Source of the DNA: Macrothele yani
Lineage: Eukaryota; Arthropoda; Arachnida; Araneae; Macrothelidae
Length of the DNA: 64,000 bases
Assembly: GCA_039090855.1 (NCBI GenBank)
Contig: CM076990.1
Location: forward strand, 200,017,232-200,081,231
Direction of reading: 5' to 3'
Part shown: positions 9,366 to 21,180 of the stretch, one piece after another
Layout of the letters: each line of letters starts with the position of its first letter
Numbering within the stretch: the first letter of the stretch is position 1
Position numbers and translations under genes: made by a program
The notes under the pieces: model-generated
Databases searched by the model: none
Told to the model about the DNA's origin: nothing
The model's input: only the letters and a program-made list of their open reading frames with translations

Positions 9366-10060
9366 GGAATTTTTTAAATTGGACTCCTAGAAGTAGAGAT
9401 ATTGATAAAAATATGATATACATCTACACCCCTTGGCAAAGAAACCATTCAATATTTTAAGAAAATATTGCGAAAAGTTTTATCAAAGTGAGTGGCATCG
9501 GTCCATGAACTAATTTTTTCAATTGAGATTTTAGAAGCTCAAACTTTATGGCAAATAAGTCAGAAACAAAAATTAACACTTAATGCCCCCTGGTGGTCAA
9601 AGTTTTCTTTACCAAAAATTAGAAATTACATGCAAAAGATTTTTCACCAGGAGCTGTATTCACTGAAGAAAAAAATTTCAAATCGGAATTTTAGGAGAAG
9701 AGATATAAAGGAAAACGTCATTTACTTTTACGCTCCCTAGCGGAAAATCTATGCTTAACTTGAAAAAGTAATTATACCTAAAATACTCTTAGACATAAAT
9801 GGAATCTAAAGATAAAAATAATTTTTTCAATCAGATGTTGAGAAGCAAATATGTGGAATAAAATGTATTTTGAATTCGACATCTGCATTTCCACTCTAGT
9901 GGCAAATTGTACATCGTAAAAAAAAAAAGATAAAGCATCATCATTCGCATATTTCAAGCTTCTCAATGCAAAAAGAATTTTTCAAATAGGACTAATAGTT
10001 GCAGAGATAGTGTCTATAAACAGACGGACAAATGGAAACATAAGCACGATATTTTTTTAC
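9366..10060. repeat. CTCF-motif-like tandem array, continuation
   Basis: Continuation of the 1-417 array. GC-rich blocks occur at about 9428 (ccccttggc), 9585-9598 (GCCCCCTGGTGGTC), 9732 (gctccctagcgg) and 9892 (ccactctagtggc), 147-164 bp apart. The array ends in GACGGACAAATG...AACATAAGCACGAT, the same terminal sequence as the 24.8-27.2 kb array. Confidence 0.72.
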
Positions 10061-10854
10061 AAAAGACGAGCTAAAAATGAAGTGGCACTAAAAAAATTTT
10101 ACCTAGTCTTAAATTCCTCCATCTGTAATTACTACATTTTACTGAAGGACAACTAAAAAGTAAATATTGATGTCTCCATGGATGGGTGCACAATGTTTTT
10201 CATTATGAACTTTACTATTTTACTTAGGAATTTATTTGCAATTTTTTTTTTTTTTTTTTTGCAAAAGCAAAAACATCTAACTGAAACACACTGATGAAAC
10301 AGTCATCTTCTAAGTATTAATCAGTGGGTGTGATCAATCTAGATTCACTACTCAAGAAAGTGAAGAGTGCTTGTATTTCCCCACTAAAGTTGGGGCTTAG
10401 GTTGGAGAAAGTGCAAAGAAGGTGAAAAGTCCACAAGTCTTGTATTATTATCATCATCAGGGGTTGTGCGGCCAATTGCATTCTTCACAATTTGTATTGG
10501 CCATTACCTTTCCAAAGGACATCTAAGCAAAAACAATCTTCAATTTTTGTTGATTAGTCTATCCTGGATTTATGTATTTTGAATAGTTCTGTGGCCTGGT
10601 TCTAAACAGGCAAATATCAAGTTTTGCTTTGGCAATGCCACAGATATTTTTAAAATTAATATAGAATCTATTAAATGTGATCATATTTGTGGATTTCTTA
10701 AGTTTTAATGTGAACCATCAACCAACATTACATGACTTGTGAAAATAATTGCATGAAAGTTGTGTAAGTGATGTGCAATTTTTCAACATCTATTTTTTTT
10801 TTTTACATTGGCCCTCCTAGAACAAAGATACAAAATGAATGTTAATGTCATGAA
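10061..10854. other. No recognisable feature
   Basis: AT-rich sequence with a T tract at 10241-10260 and no ORF or repeat that I recognise. Confidence 0.5.
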
Positions 10855-13095
10855 TGAAACAATGTTGGCTGGAGAAAAGAACAGGGAGAGACCTGTGATG
10901 AAAAGAATTAAAGTAGAAAGGCTCCATGAAGATTAGCATTACTCTGAATTACTCAGAAAATGACTGAATGAGTTGAAGTCTTGTGAGAAATGTCGAAAAG
11001 AAATGGGCATATTTTAAGAACTGCATTGTCACTGCTGCTGAAGAAGTCTGTGGTACTGCAATAGTAGGTAACCAAGGTGATGCTTGGTGAAACAGTGATA
11101 TTAAAGAAGCAGTTAAGGGAAAGAAGGAAGCATGTTTGGGGATGTTGCAAGGTAGTTTCTCTGAGGATGAATAATGCTGTAAGAAGCATGAAGCAGCCAA
11201 GCTAGTTCATTAGAGTAAGGCAAAAGATGGGTAGGAAAAAGTGAAAAGATATGAATCCGCTTTTTGAAAAGATAGAAAATCTTTCTGGAAGTACAGAAGA
11301 CATGAAAAATAGGGAAATAAAATTCCAAATTGTGTGAAAAATATGATTGGAGAAATTATATGGGAGCCCAATGAGTTACGTGAAAGATGAGGTGAATACT
11401 TCTGTGAGTTATTAGAGCATGAAAGCAAAGGTGATTCTGAGGCAGAAACAGATTATGTCACAGTGAGAGAAGTACAGGGGAGATCAAGAGAAAATGTGTG
11501 TAAAGCTCTAAAGTTTCTTCAGAATCTTAAGGCTCTGAGAGTGGATGTCATAACTGCTGAGATGCTAAAATATGGTGGTGACTAATTGACTGGTTAACTG
11601 AAATTTGCCAGGAGTTAGGAATGATCCCTCAGGATTTGGAGGGATGCTATAATTGTCCCCTTGTATAAGGGAATGAAAGAACTTTTGAGGTATCAGTTTG
11701 CTGAATGTGCCAGGGAAAATACTTGGAAAGATTGTTATTTATAAGGTATCAGGTCTTTCATCAGAGAAAGTGCGGGATGTATGGAGTGGCTTTATGCTTG
11801 GTGAGGGCTGCACTAACCAATTTTTCTATTACATTTGATGATTGAAAAGTATCTGTCTGTTGGTAAAAAAGTTTTTGCTGCCTTCATTGACTTGAGAAGT
11901 TTATGATAGAGTAAATAGGACTTCTGTGGAATGTACTGAATAAATATGGTGTTGCTGGGAATTTACTCAATAGTGTGAAAGCAATGTATGCTGGCAGTAG
12001 AGCATGTGTATATGAGTAAATGGCATTTTATCAAAATGGTTTTCTATTGGTGCAGGAGTCAGACAAGGTTGTGTTATGTCACCATGGCTGTTTAATATAT
12101 TTATGGATGTATGCATGTGTGATGCCAAAATGGAAAAGACTGGTTTATGTCTTGGTAATGTGTGTGTGTGCAGATTTATCTATGTTGATGACACCGTCTT
12201 GGTGGCTGAGAGCAGAAGTGAGTTGCAGAGTGCGATAGCCCGGATGTACGAAGTTTGTAGGAATTTCAAATTTAGTATAAATAAGGGAAAAATCAAAGTT
12301 ATGGTTTTTGAGCAAGAAACTGTTAGTACTGAATGCAGGATAAGAAGTCTAAATGGCACAGTTATTGATCAGGTAAACGAGTTAGTATAATTGGGAAGCA
12401 TGTTTGACAGAGAACAAATTAGATTGTGAAATTAGTAGGTGAGTGAACTCTTCATTAAAAGTCAGCTGCTTTAGGACGATTTTGCAGAAATGATGAGTTC
12501 TCAAGAAAGTCCCAAATGGCTGTATATGAAAGTATAATTGTTCCTATTCTGATGTACGGCAGTGAAACCTGGGTTCTCGTTTGTGTGGGATGCATTACTT
12601 ATGGTACAGGGGGTTGTGGTAAGATGTGCTGATCATGTGAGGAATGAAGATGTGTTGCAGATATGTAATTGTGAGGCAAAATGTTGTTAGTAAGGTGGAA
12701 ACTAATATTCTTAGGTGGCTTGGCCATGTTGAAAGAATGAGTGATGAGATGTTTACTTTGAAAGAATGAGTGATGAGATGTTTACTTTGAAAGAATGAGT
12801 GATGAGATGCTTACTAATTCAGTCCAAGTGGGAGGGGGAAAAGGCAGAGGAAGGCCATGGAAATCATGGGAGGCCCAGATTCAGGAATGTCTGCATGAGA
12901 AAAAGACAATGAGTATGAAGTACATAAAGGTCTTGTGTACAGCGTGTGATGGATGTCGATGAGGCTCGAACTGTGTGCAGAGACCGCTGTAATTGGAAAT
13001 GCCCGATACAGCAACAGAGAGTGCTCTAAGTGAGGAGCTAACCTCTGAATGTCAGAACAGCTCAGTGATATGCATGTATGTAATAAATTCAAAAT
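10855..13095 (+). pseudogene. LINE-B copy 1: decayed non-LTR retrotransposon ORF2
   Basis: A 5'-truncated, heavily mutated LINE. Fragments in order: RPVMKRIKVERLHED near 10896; a segment ending GDAWW near 11080; KYGGD and WLTEICQ near 11570-11630; NVPGKILGKIVI-like text near 11705; the RT core at 12076-12390 with MSPWLFNIFMD, FIYVDDTVLVAES (catalytic YVDD) and SINKGKIKVMVFE; SYGSETW-like text near 12550; a final zinc-knuckle-type tail with WLGHVERMSDEM near 12717. A 33-bp unit is tandemly repeated near 12740-12810. The 3' end carries a stretch antisense to PLE RT sequence (about 13035-13075) and an ATGT run. A second copy lies at 48430-50060. The clade is uncertain. Confidence 0.75.
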
Positions 13096-13525
13096 TGAAA
13101 ATATGTTTTTTTTAAGATTCAGGATATATAACATAATATTTTGCTGCTTAATTGTAAAGAATATATAACATTGTATTTGTGCTATTAAAACGCTTTTTAT
13201 GGTTTTTATATTTATACAATGGAGAGTCAAAAAAAAAATTGGCAACTTTAAATTACATTTGGCAAAAAAAAAAAAAAAAAAAATTGTATTTGGTAAAAGG
13301 GTTGGAGGAAACTTTAAAGCCAGAGCAATCACTGATTTATAATACTTTGACCTTGTGTGACAGTCTCCAGTTAATTATCCCCCCCTCTCTTACTGTTGCC
13401 ATTGCAATAATGTCCTGCATTTCACATTGTAATAATTCAAAGTGTGTCAGTTCCATGTGAAACAAAATCAATTCAGTATGAAATAAATTTTCAGTGAAGA
13501 CAATGGTCACGTGGTCATCACAGCT

Positions 13526-13712
13526 ATTTTTTCTTTTTTCTTTTTTTGATTGGGGGTTTAAAGACCATTGTGAGCAACTCAGCGGGCTACAAGCTGTCGC
13601 CCATTCCTAATTTATTGCCACTGGTTCCAGGGAAGTGAGAGAGCCAATGCCATAAGACAAACAACATCCATGCCTCACAGGGATTGGAACCACCGCACCA
13701 TCGGGATGGCCA
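13526..13712 (-). mobile_element. tRNA-derived SINE, diverged copy
   Basis: Minus-strand copy of the SINE seen intact at 62036-62258: T-rich tail (poly-A on the element strand), then gattgggggtttaaagacca, gagcaactc, ctggttccaggga, gacaaacaacatcc and a decayed B box (gggattggaacc). The tRNA head is mostly lost. Confidence 0.75.
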
Positions 13713-13989
13713 TCATAGCATCGATTACCAATTTCTTATACATGCACAGAGAAAGGTCAATATATATCCAGTGTTTCAGATGATAGAAGTAAATGTAAAT
13801 CAGGAGATACAGGCTCAATTCCTGTTCCAAGATGATGCTATTCTGAAGAATGGTTACATGGGATGGAGTAAAAAGTATGGCATCTACACATGCCCACAAT
13901 GATACTTATATGCCTTTCATGTGTGTATTTGTGAATAATTAATTCTTCCAGGAATTCACTTCATTTGTTTCTATGATTTGAAACACTGC

Positions 13990-15960
13990 AGATATCATCA
14001 TCATCATCATTGTCAACCATTATCAATCCACTGCTGGACGAAGGTCTCCCCAAGTTTCCTCCACAACGGTCTGTCTTGTGCCAGTCTCCTCCATGTCACC
14101 CCTGCATACTTTCGAATTTCATCCACCCATCTCCCATGTGGTCTTCTTCTGGGTCTTTTCCTGTCCCTTGGAATCCAATCTAAAATTTCGGCTGTCCATC
14201 GATGATCTGTCCTTCTGGCAGTATGTCCAGCCCATTGCCATTTCAGGGATTTAACTCTGATCATGATGTCTTCCACTCTTGTCATTTTTCGGATCCACGA
14301 GTTCCTCTTCTTATCTCTCCTGGTTACACCAAGCATGCACCTCTCCATGCTGCTTTGAGTTGTCTGCAGCCTTTGTATGTCTCTTTTAGTTAAGGTCCAC
14401 GTCTCTGCACCATACGTAAGCACTGGAAGGATGCATTGATCAAACACTTTTCTTTTAAGACATAATGGCATATTGCTCTTGAAAATTATGCTGTTTCTTC
14501 CAAAAGCTCTCCAGGCAAGTTTTGTGCGCCGATTAATTTCTTCATCAATGTGACCCTCACTTGATATCTGCTGTCCAAGATAAATGTACGTGTCTGTTAT
14601 CTCCAGCTTTTCTCCATCAATCGATAAATCTTCATTTCTTGTAAAAGCATTGAACATCACTTTTGTCTTCTGAAAGTTCATTTTTAATCCCACTTCTTTA
14701 CTCTTGTCAGCAAGTTCCTGGATCATACTCTGCAGCTCTGATGGGCTAGTTGCAAAAATGACTACGTCATCAGCAAAACGAAGGTGGGTTAGATAATCTC
14801 CATTAATCTTTATCCCCTTGTTTTCCCAGCTCAGTGACTGAAAAACACCCTCCAATGTGGCATTAAAGAGCTTTGGAGATATGGTGTCACCTTGTCTCAC
14901 TCCCTTTCCAATTTTTATGTGTGTTGTATTTTCAAACAGCCTAATCTTTGCACTTGCATTTTCATAGATGTTATTAATAATATTAATGTATGCATCTTCA
15001 ATACCGCAGGTTTTCAGAGCCATTGTAACTGCTGATGGTTTCACCGAATCAAAGGCTTTTTCATAATCGATAAAAGCCATGCACAATGGAAGTTCATATT
15101 CCCTCGCTCTTTCAATTAGTTCTCTCAGCACATGGATATGATCTATTGTGCTGTAGCCACTCCTGAATCCAGCTTGTTCTCTCGGTTGAGCCATGTCCAG
15201 TGTTACCTTCAAGCGGTGTGAAAGAACTTTAGTGAAGATTTTATAAACTACTGATAGGAGGCTGATAGGTCTGTAGTTTCCGAGATCCTCAATGTCACCT
15301 TTCTTATGTAGCAGGATCATTGTAGCGGTGTTCCAATCCTCAGGAATCTTTCCTTCATTAAGGCATCGAGTGAAAATTTGGGCGAGTACTGTTTCGATTT
15401 CTCCACTTGCTTCTTGTATGATGTCTACAGTAATTCCATCTTCTCCTGGAGCTTTTCCCCGCTTCATGTTCTTGATTGCATGTGCAACTTCTGCTGGAAG
15501 GACTGGAGGAACTCTGGTACTGGTATCTTTCATGATGTCTGGAGTGCATGTATCATCCCTTTCATATAATTTGGAGTAGAAATCTTTCACTCTTGTCAAA
15601 ATTTCGCCTCTATTTCTTGTTACAGAACCATCTTCTTTTCTCAGTGCCATAATCTGTTTTCTTCCCTTACTGAGATGTCCCTTTGCTATCTTTAGGCTTT
15701 GGTTCTTTTCAATTGCTTTCCTCACTAGTTCACAGTTGAATTTTCTTACGTCTTCAGTGATACTTTTTCTTACTGTCTTGCATAGCTCTATATATTCCAC
15801 TTTGGAAGTCACATCTTCTTTAGTTGTCCTCATCTCTCTTCTTTTTTGCATCAACATTTTCGTTTTTCCTGATAATTTATTTACATGCAACTTGTTCTTA
15901 GACCCAGCTAATTTTGTTGCTGTTTCCATAAGAGCTTTGGTTACTTTTCTGTTAACTGCA
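13990..15960 (-). mobile_element. RTE-1: RTE-type LINE, 5' truncated
   Basis: Reads on the minus strand; 3' end at about 13990 in a short (ATC)n / (GAT)n microsatellite, the usual 3' end of RTE LINEs, immediately after the ORF stop. The 5' end is lost upstream of 15960, within the linker between endonuclease and RT. It shares more than 90% identity by eye with RTE-2 and RTE-5. Confidence 0.88.
14013..15929 (-). CDS. RTE-type reverse transcriptase ORF, uninterrupted
   Basis: An open frame of 638 codons with no stop. The listed start is just the first Met in a truncated element; the missing N-terminus would hold the AP-like endonuclease. RT blocks in order: KRGKAPGEDGITVDII at about 156-171; LLHKKGDIEDLGNYRPISLL at about 206-225; QPREQAGFRSGYSTIDHI at about 248-265; MAFIDYEKAFDSV at about 284-296 (first catalytic Asp); GVRQGDTISPKLFN at about 343-356; LRFADDVVIFA at about 383-393 (catalytic FADD). 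A C-terminal domain follows with YGAETWTL and WAGHTARRTDHRW. The protein would copy element RNA onto nicked DNA. As the frame is intact this is probably the youngest RTE copy here, but it lacks the nuclease and so cannot move alone. Confidence 0.9.
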   Translation of the reverse strand: METATKLAGSKNKLHVNKLSGKTKMLMQKRREMRTTKEDVTSKVEYIELCKTVRKSITEDVRKFNCELVRKAIEKNQSLKIAKGHLSKGRKQIMALRKEDGSVTRNRGEILTRVKDFYSKLYERDDTCTPDIMKDTSTRVPPVLPAEVAHAIKNMKRGKAPGEDGITVDIIQEASGEIETVLAQIFTRCLNEGKIPEDWNTATMILLHKKGDIEDLGNYRPISLLSVVYKIFTKVLSHRLKVTLDMAQPREQAGFRSGYSTIDHIHVLRELIERAREYELPLCMAFIDYEKAFDSVKPSAVTMALKTCGIEDAYINIINNIYENASAKIRLFENTTHIKIGKGVRQGDTISPKLFNATLEGVFQSLSWENKGIKINGDYLTHLRFADDVVIFATSPSELQSMIQELADKSKEVGLKMNFQKTKVMFNAFTRNEDLSIDGEKLEITDTYIYLGQQISSEGHIDEEINRRTKLAWRAFGRNSIIFKSNMPLCLKRKVFDQCILPVLTYGAETWTLTKRDIQRLQTTQSSMERCMLGVTRRDKKRNSWIRKMTRVEDIMIRVKSLKWQWAGHTARRTDHRWTAEILDWIPRDRKRPRRRPHGRWVDEIRKYAGVTWRRLAQDRPLWRKLGETFVQQWIDNG

Positions 15961-18462
15961 GATATACTGACCTTTATCTATACGCAGAAGAAAAACGGTC
16001 ATCAACGTTATGATGAAGTGGGGATTGCTTCAACTATCCCACATTCGTAAAGCTGTTCGGATTCCTAAGATACATCTGCTTAGCTTCAGTTGCTTGGAAC
16101 TCCTTTGTCTTGGGTGGTGTACGGGTAGCCTGTTCAAGTGCAAAATGGGAGACTTTAGTTTCATTCCATGGCAATGGAATTTTCAAGTTTCCTGAAAGAT
16201 GGCTACATGAAAAACAGTAAAAAGTATGAAAAACAGTGAAAAGTATGGCATCTATATGCTTACAATGGTACTTATATGCCTTTTATGCATATTTGTGAAG
16301 AGTTAATTTTTCCAGGGATTCACTTTCAACTTGTTTCTATGGTTGAAAAGCTACTTTAAGCTTAAATCCATCAGTGTGGTGCATTAAATTGTGAACTGAA
16401 AATCTATACACTGCCGAAACACCGCTGACTTGGACGAAGTATCATTAGCATACATTAGGCAGCAGTGAACAAACTTTCTTTATACTGCATTATGGTATAA
16501 GCCAAGTCATTTTCAGCTTGGTATCAGTATTCACATATGTCCTGGCAAGTAGTCTGCTGGAAACTTTTGAGTTATTAACAGAGTTGTATAAAAATAAAAT
16601 GTATCTGCGTACACAACCATTAAAACAGAAAATTTGCTGCAAACCCGCGAATCACGATAACAATAGAATAAGATAATTTAAAGAAAAATGAATATAACAA
16701 TAAATAATTATTAGAACATTACAGATTCCAGAGAGGACAAAAGTACATTACGACTGAATGCGTAGAAATGTGTGTAAAATGGACCTTAAGACCAAAAGTT
16801 TAAAATATTGAACTATGAACCTCATAAAAACAAGATACTAATTAAAGAAAGTTTTTATATTAGAAAAGCAGTTCTGTTAATGAACTTTCAAAAATTATAA
16901 ATAGCATTTTCAACAACTTAATTCAATAATAGTAGACTTATAAAATACAAAAGGAAAAAATTTTAATTTTATAACTGGCAACTAAAAGAGAAACCTGGCA
17001 ATAAAATTTAAATTATTTCTGTGTAAATGGAACTTTTGTTACAGTTCCTATATATTGAGAACAGGCCTTGATAAAATCAAGAGGCCAGAAACGTCTAAAA
17101 ACAAAAGAACTCACTATCGGAAGATGTGAAAAATAGTTGAACATTCTCACGTTAAGATAGAATTAAATATATTAATCTGAGTAAAGCCTTAAGTGCTTGC
17201 TTTAATTGCTGTAAATAACATTTTTATTTTTTTAATCTACAAGCCAAAACTATCGGCAAAATCTGCTAATAATTTGGACACTATCTGCGTATGGCGTACG
17301 CGTGTACATCTATATTCTGCGACTCTGGTTATTAATGGTTATGTGTTGCTGGTGTTGTATGTTATCTGACACCACATAACTTTGGTGTGTGCTCCTGGCA
17401 AGGAGACTTTGCCAGAATGATATCGCATACACATTCAAAACAATGTAATTGAAAAAATTATTAATCTGGACCCCCAGAAAAAATAATTTTGTTTAACTTT
17501 GTTTTTAGCTGTCATGATAGATTAATTGCATTATGAAGCATAAATAACATTTTGCAAACAATTATTGGAATGGCACATTGATTCCTTTAAATATTATTTG
17601 CATCACACAGGAAATACACAGAAAGATACCAGTAAAAAAAAAAAAAAAAAAAAAAACTAAACTAACAAACATCACTATTTGTTATTCTAAAAATAAATTT
17701 AATTGACGGATATTAGTAGCTTCAATATAAAAAACGATATTTAAAATCAGCACAATCAAATATAATTACTAATTAGATGCTGAGTTTTTCAGTTCTTGAA
17801 GCTTTTACCAAATCCTTAATCAAAATCTTTTTTGAAGGTTCTTAAACTGTTTAGTTAGTACTACTTAAAAAAACAAAACAAAACAAAAAACTCATCTCTG
17901 AAGTGTTTTCAGTTAATCCTATTCCACCAGCTTATTTTCCAAGTTTGATAATAACAATTACAGCTCATGGCAGTAGCACATAGGTGCATTAAATCAGAAT
18001 TTCTCAGAATTAGTTTGACCCACAAACACTATTTCCCTGTGTGGAATAAAAAGTCAAAGCACTTCTCAGTGCTTTTTTCTTTTAATAAATAAGATCAATT
18101 TGTTGTACTAATGGATCACTGCATGCCATCAGCAATTCTCTTTCTTCTACCAGAAAACACATTTCTTTAAAATAAACTGATTTCAAACAAATCTCATTCA
18201 AATAACTTTTCTTAGTGAATGACTAAGAACATCCAATTTTAATGTTTTTGTTCCCACTTTTTTTTTTTTTTTTTCAAAAATGTACAATACATGAAGTGAT
18301 GTTAAAAAGGATGAGATGAATCAGTTGTTCTGCCCCAGACACCACTACTGTGGATGATGAAAATTATGTATGTGTGCAAACTTATACCTTCTCAGAACCC
18401 AATTGTGGTAACATTTTTTGCTGGTTCTAAAAAATATGTATCCTGAATACAGCCATTCTTTA
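15961..18462. other. AT-rich sequence without recognised features
   Basis: No protein motif, tRNA or clear terminal repeat was seen. It contains an A tract at 17635-17656 and a T tract near 18257-18274. GTATGGCATCTA with flanking words at 13878-13950 recurs near 16243-16340 (tacttatatgcctttcatg, ttccaggaattcac), so RTE-1 seems to have been inserted into or beside a duplicated AT-rich segment. Confidence 0.45.
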
Positions 18463-18560
18463 CAGGGTTCATACTCTTTTTTGAAAATGGAAATTAAAGA
18501 GTTCTTAAGGACCTTCAGGCTATTTTACGGACCTTTAAATATTTTTTAAGGACTTCATAA
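18463..18560 (+). repeat. Putative hAT-like left end (CAGGG terminus)
   Basis: CAGGGTTCATACTC at 18463 is followed by repeated words of the type AAAGAGTTCTTAAGGACC. The inverse combination closes at 28025. Subterminal motifs plus a CAGGGT terminus suggest a hAT end, but the 8-bp flanks do not match, so pairing with 28025 is weak. Confidence 0.4.
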
Positions 18561-18712
18561 TTGCTGCATGCAAATATACACAATATACAAAATGTGAGTT
18601 AACTATTACAACATAAGTCATTTTAACACAATAAATCAATTTTGTTGAAACTAATGAATATTCCATTGCACAAATATATGAATTAAAATTAGTTCTACTA
18701 AAATAAACCTAA

Positions 18713-19741
18713 ACCAAAGAATATAAACGCTTCGCGTGAAGAAGCTCAACTCTCGTAGAGATAATGTAAAACAGGCGACAGCAGCGCCACCATGTAATGC
18801 GGCAGCAGATGCTCTGCGGGAAAGTTAACATTCAGGCGCAAAAAGCGTAGGAGACACGGGACGGGAAGCCTATTTCACGGAAAGGAAGCTAAGCTTTGAT
18901 CTGCGACTGTTTCCTTCGGTCTCATTGGGTCTACTAAAGCATTTTTTTTTTTTGTTGTTCTTTTCTGAGTATCCTTCCTGTCCCTTCTTTTGGTGAAACA
19001 AATATATACATTAGCAATTAATATTATTTTAAGGAAATTTTAGCAGTTTTATTCTCACTTTAAGCACCGTAGTAATACCAGGTTGCTTGGCATGAATTTC
19101 ATATTTACAATATACCTTAAATGTCAAAAATGCTGAGGCTGGTTTCCCAGTAGCAGCCATAATAATAAAAAAAAAAAAAAAAAAAAAGCAAAGACAACCG
19201 CAGTTTCCCAAAGCTACAATTTTTTTTTCTACCCTTCCGAAGTTTGTAAATTAAACGCACTGCGCTGGAGAAATTTTCTCAACAGATCGGAAAAACATCC
19301 GTTCGTATCTGAGTAGGTTCGAACCTGGGCCGCTGGCGTGATAGCTGAGCTCTCTACCGACCGGACTAACTCGCCACGATTGAGTGTATGCTTAAAGCTG
19401 TCTGTTTGGTATGCATTGTGTAATCGAATGCTTCCCTCTTTCATTTTACAATATTACGAGGTATTTTTCATAAAAGTCAGTTTCATATAATTGATAAATT
19501 AATTTTTTCAACGTAACGATAGCTTTTTTTCAGCAAACGTTGTTTTAATGGTTTTCCAGGATATTTGTTTCAAACGGTTTCAAATTTGTTCTTGTTATTC
19601 ATCCACTCCATTCCATGAATTGTTATTCATCGGAATGGAGTGGGTGTATTTCATGGCTGTAATATAAACGCAGATCTAGATGAGAACAACAAAACCTTTG
19701 AACAAAACGCCAACACAAACAAGCGTTTATATTCTTTGAAC
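18713..19741. repeat. Possible short-inverted-repeat element
   Basis: CAAAGAATATAAACGCTT (about 18715-18732) is inverted as AAGCGTTTATATTCTTTG (19721-19738). Between them are GC-richer stretches and a tRNA-like segment. No transposase or clear duplication was seen. Confidence 0.35.
19309..19377 (-). mobile_element. tRNA-like segment, probable second SINE family
   Basis: Minus strand: TTAGTCCGGTCGGTAGAG resembles an A box and CCAGGTTCGAACCTACTC contains a B box (GTTCGAACC); their spacing fits a tRNA. Acceptor pairing and the anticodon arm are not convincing and the sequence is unrelated to the main SINE, so a SINE head or tRNA relic is more likely than a gene. Confidence 0.45.
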
Positions 19742-20917
19742 ACAAACACGCATGCTCAGTCTAACTCAGTCTGCTCGGCATCCTGCGGCATCAGCCTGTA
19801 ATGTTGGCTTCTGTGTAGTAATTCTTTGCCGCATAATATAGTGGCGCTAGTTACGTCTCGCTGAGCCTTACCTTCTTATCAGTTAGATATTCTTTGCCTA
19901 AACACTCCAACAGAAAAACCAACTAACTTAATAGTTCCTTATATACATTACTTACTGGTAATACTGGATCCATTATTTGTCCTGAAACATATCTTTGCAT
20001 CTACAGAACTAACACTCTGCTTCTTCGTATTGTGGGATGAAGCATAAAACTTATTTACTTTGGAATTTCAATTTTCAACAAATTTTCACCCATTAATTGT
20101 GATTATAGGCCCATTTTTGTGGTTTTGGAAATTTTTTAAATTTGCATTTCCTTCAAAGTTCATCCAAATTTATATTTTTTTATTAATTTACAAATTCATG
20201 TTAACAAAAAAAGTATTACAAATACAGCTTAGAATTTCATATGGCTGTGTGATTGTCAGTCTTTAAAATTTTTGGTATCTTTACCTTTCCATTCAATAGC
20301 TTAATTCCTTCCATTCGAATTACTTTTACAAATATGTACGGACACAGGCTAAAAAACTAAATGCATTAATTCTGTGGGTGGCATCACTACAAGTGCTGCA
20401 GCTGGAAAAATAACACTTTTATAAAAATGCAGCACAGCTTGTTAGACCTGTTTTAGGTTAATGAAGCAAGTAAACGCACTATCTAAATCAAATCGAAACA
20501 CGCAAGTTCACCGTAACTTAAATCATATCGGAATTGAAAGCCCTAAGTTCAATAAAAATGCTTGCATAAATTTCAAAACTACATTGGCAGAATTCAATAA
20601 ATCAAAACTGAACAGTGAAGCATCACTTTCTTTTAAGTATTTATTTATTTATTTTTTTATTTACTACACAGCTTCCGAATTCCCAAATCTGGAGAAAAAT
20701 TTGGTTTTCGTAGATTTGGATGAATAACACGTTTTTGCTTGTGTAACTGTCGCATTTTTATTTTTATTTTAATTCTACAGCTGTAGCACTTTAAGTAACT
20801 TCTTCCATACACTCAATGCAGGTTGATTTTCAACATTTGGCAATAGTGTATAGGTGTAAAAGCTAAACAAACTGCAGTAACAACAGGACACCTATGAAAT
20901 TTCCTTCAGAATTTTTA
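19450..20917. other. AT-rich sequence without recognised features
   Basis: Short ORFs only. A local inverted pair (about 19600-19645, CATTCCATGAATTG / ATCGGAATGGAG words) is visible. Nothing assignable. Confidence 0.4.
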
Positions 20918-21095
20918 CTTCTATTATACACAAATAAAGAAGATAGCTGTCTAAGCACGAACACTTTAGCTCAAACCAATTACAACACTCAAATGAAGCT
21001 AAGACGTATCACCGGTATCAAAAGTATACACAGTTAAAACCATGACGACACAAATAACTCATTCCATTGAGGTTTAAAAAGGTTTAATGTTAAAA

Positions 21096-21158
21096 ACTTG
21101 CGAGATCTTTCGAACCTACGACTTATAGGTTCATCATCAGGCACCAAAACTCGCAAGG
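21096..21158 (-). ncRNA. Hammerhead-ribozyme-like motif, PLE-3 left arm
   Basis: Minus strand: CTGATGA (21134-21140), one extra T, stem GAACCTA/TAGGTTC with loop TAAGTCG, GAAA (21108-21111), AGATCTC and then GCA, which can pair with the TGC just before the core. The stem II of 7 bp is perfect. Helix III is nearly absent, as in PLE hammerheads thought to work as dimers. Confidence 0.65.
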
Positions 21159-21180
21159 TGCACATGAAGCGTAGTGGTTA

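Noticed and set aside
15292..15579. Plus-strand ORFs opposite the RTE-1 RT
   Set aside because: Antisense shadows of the RT frame; the same shadows appear opposite RTE-5.
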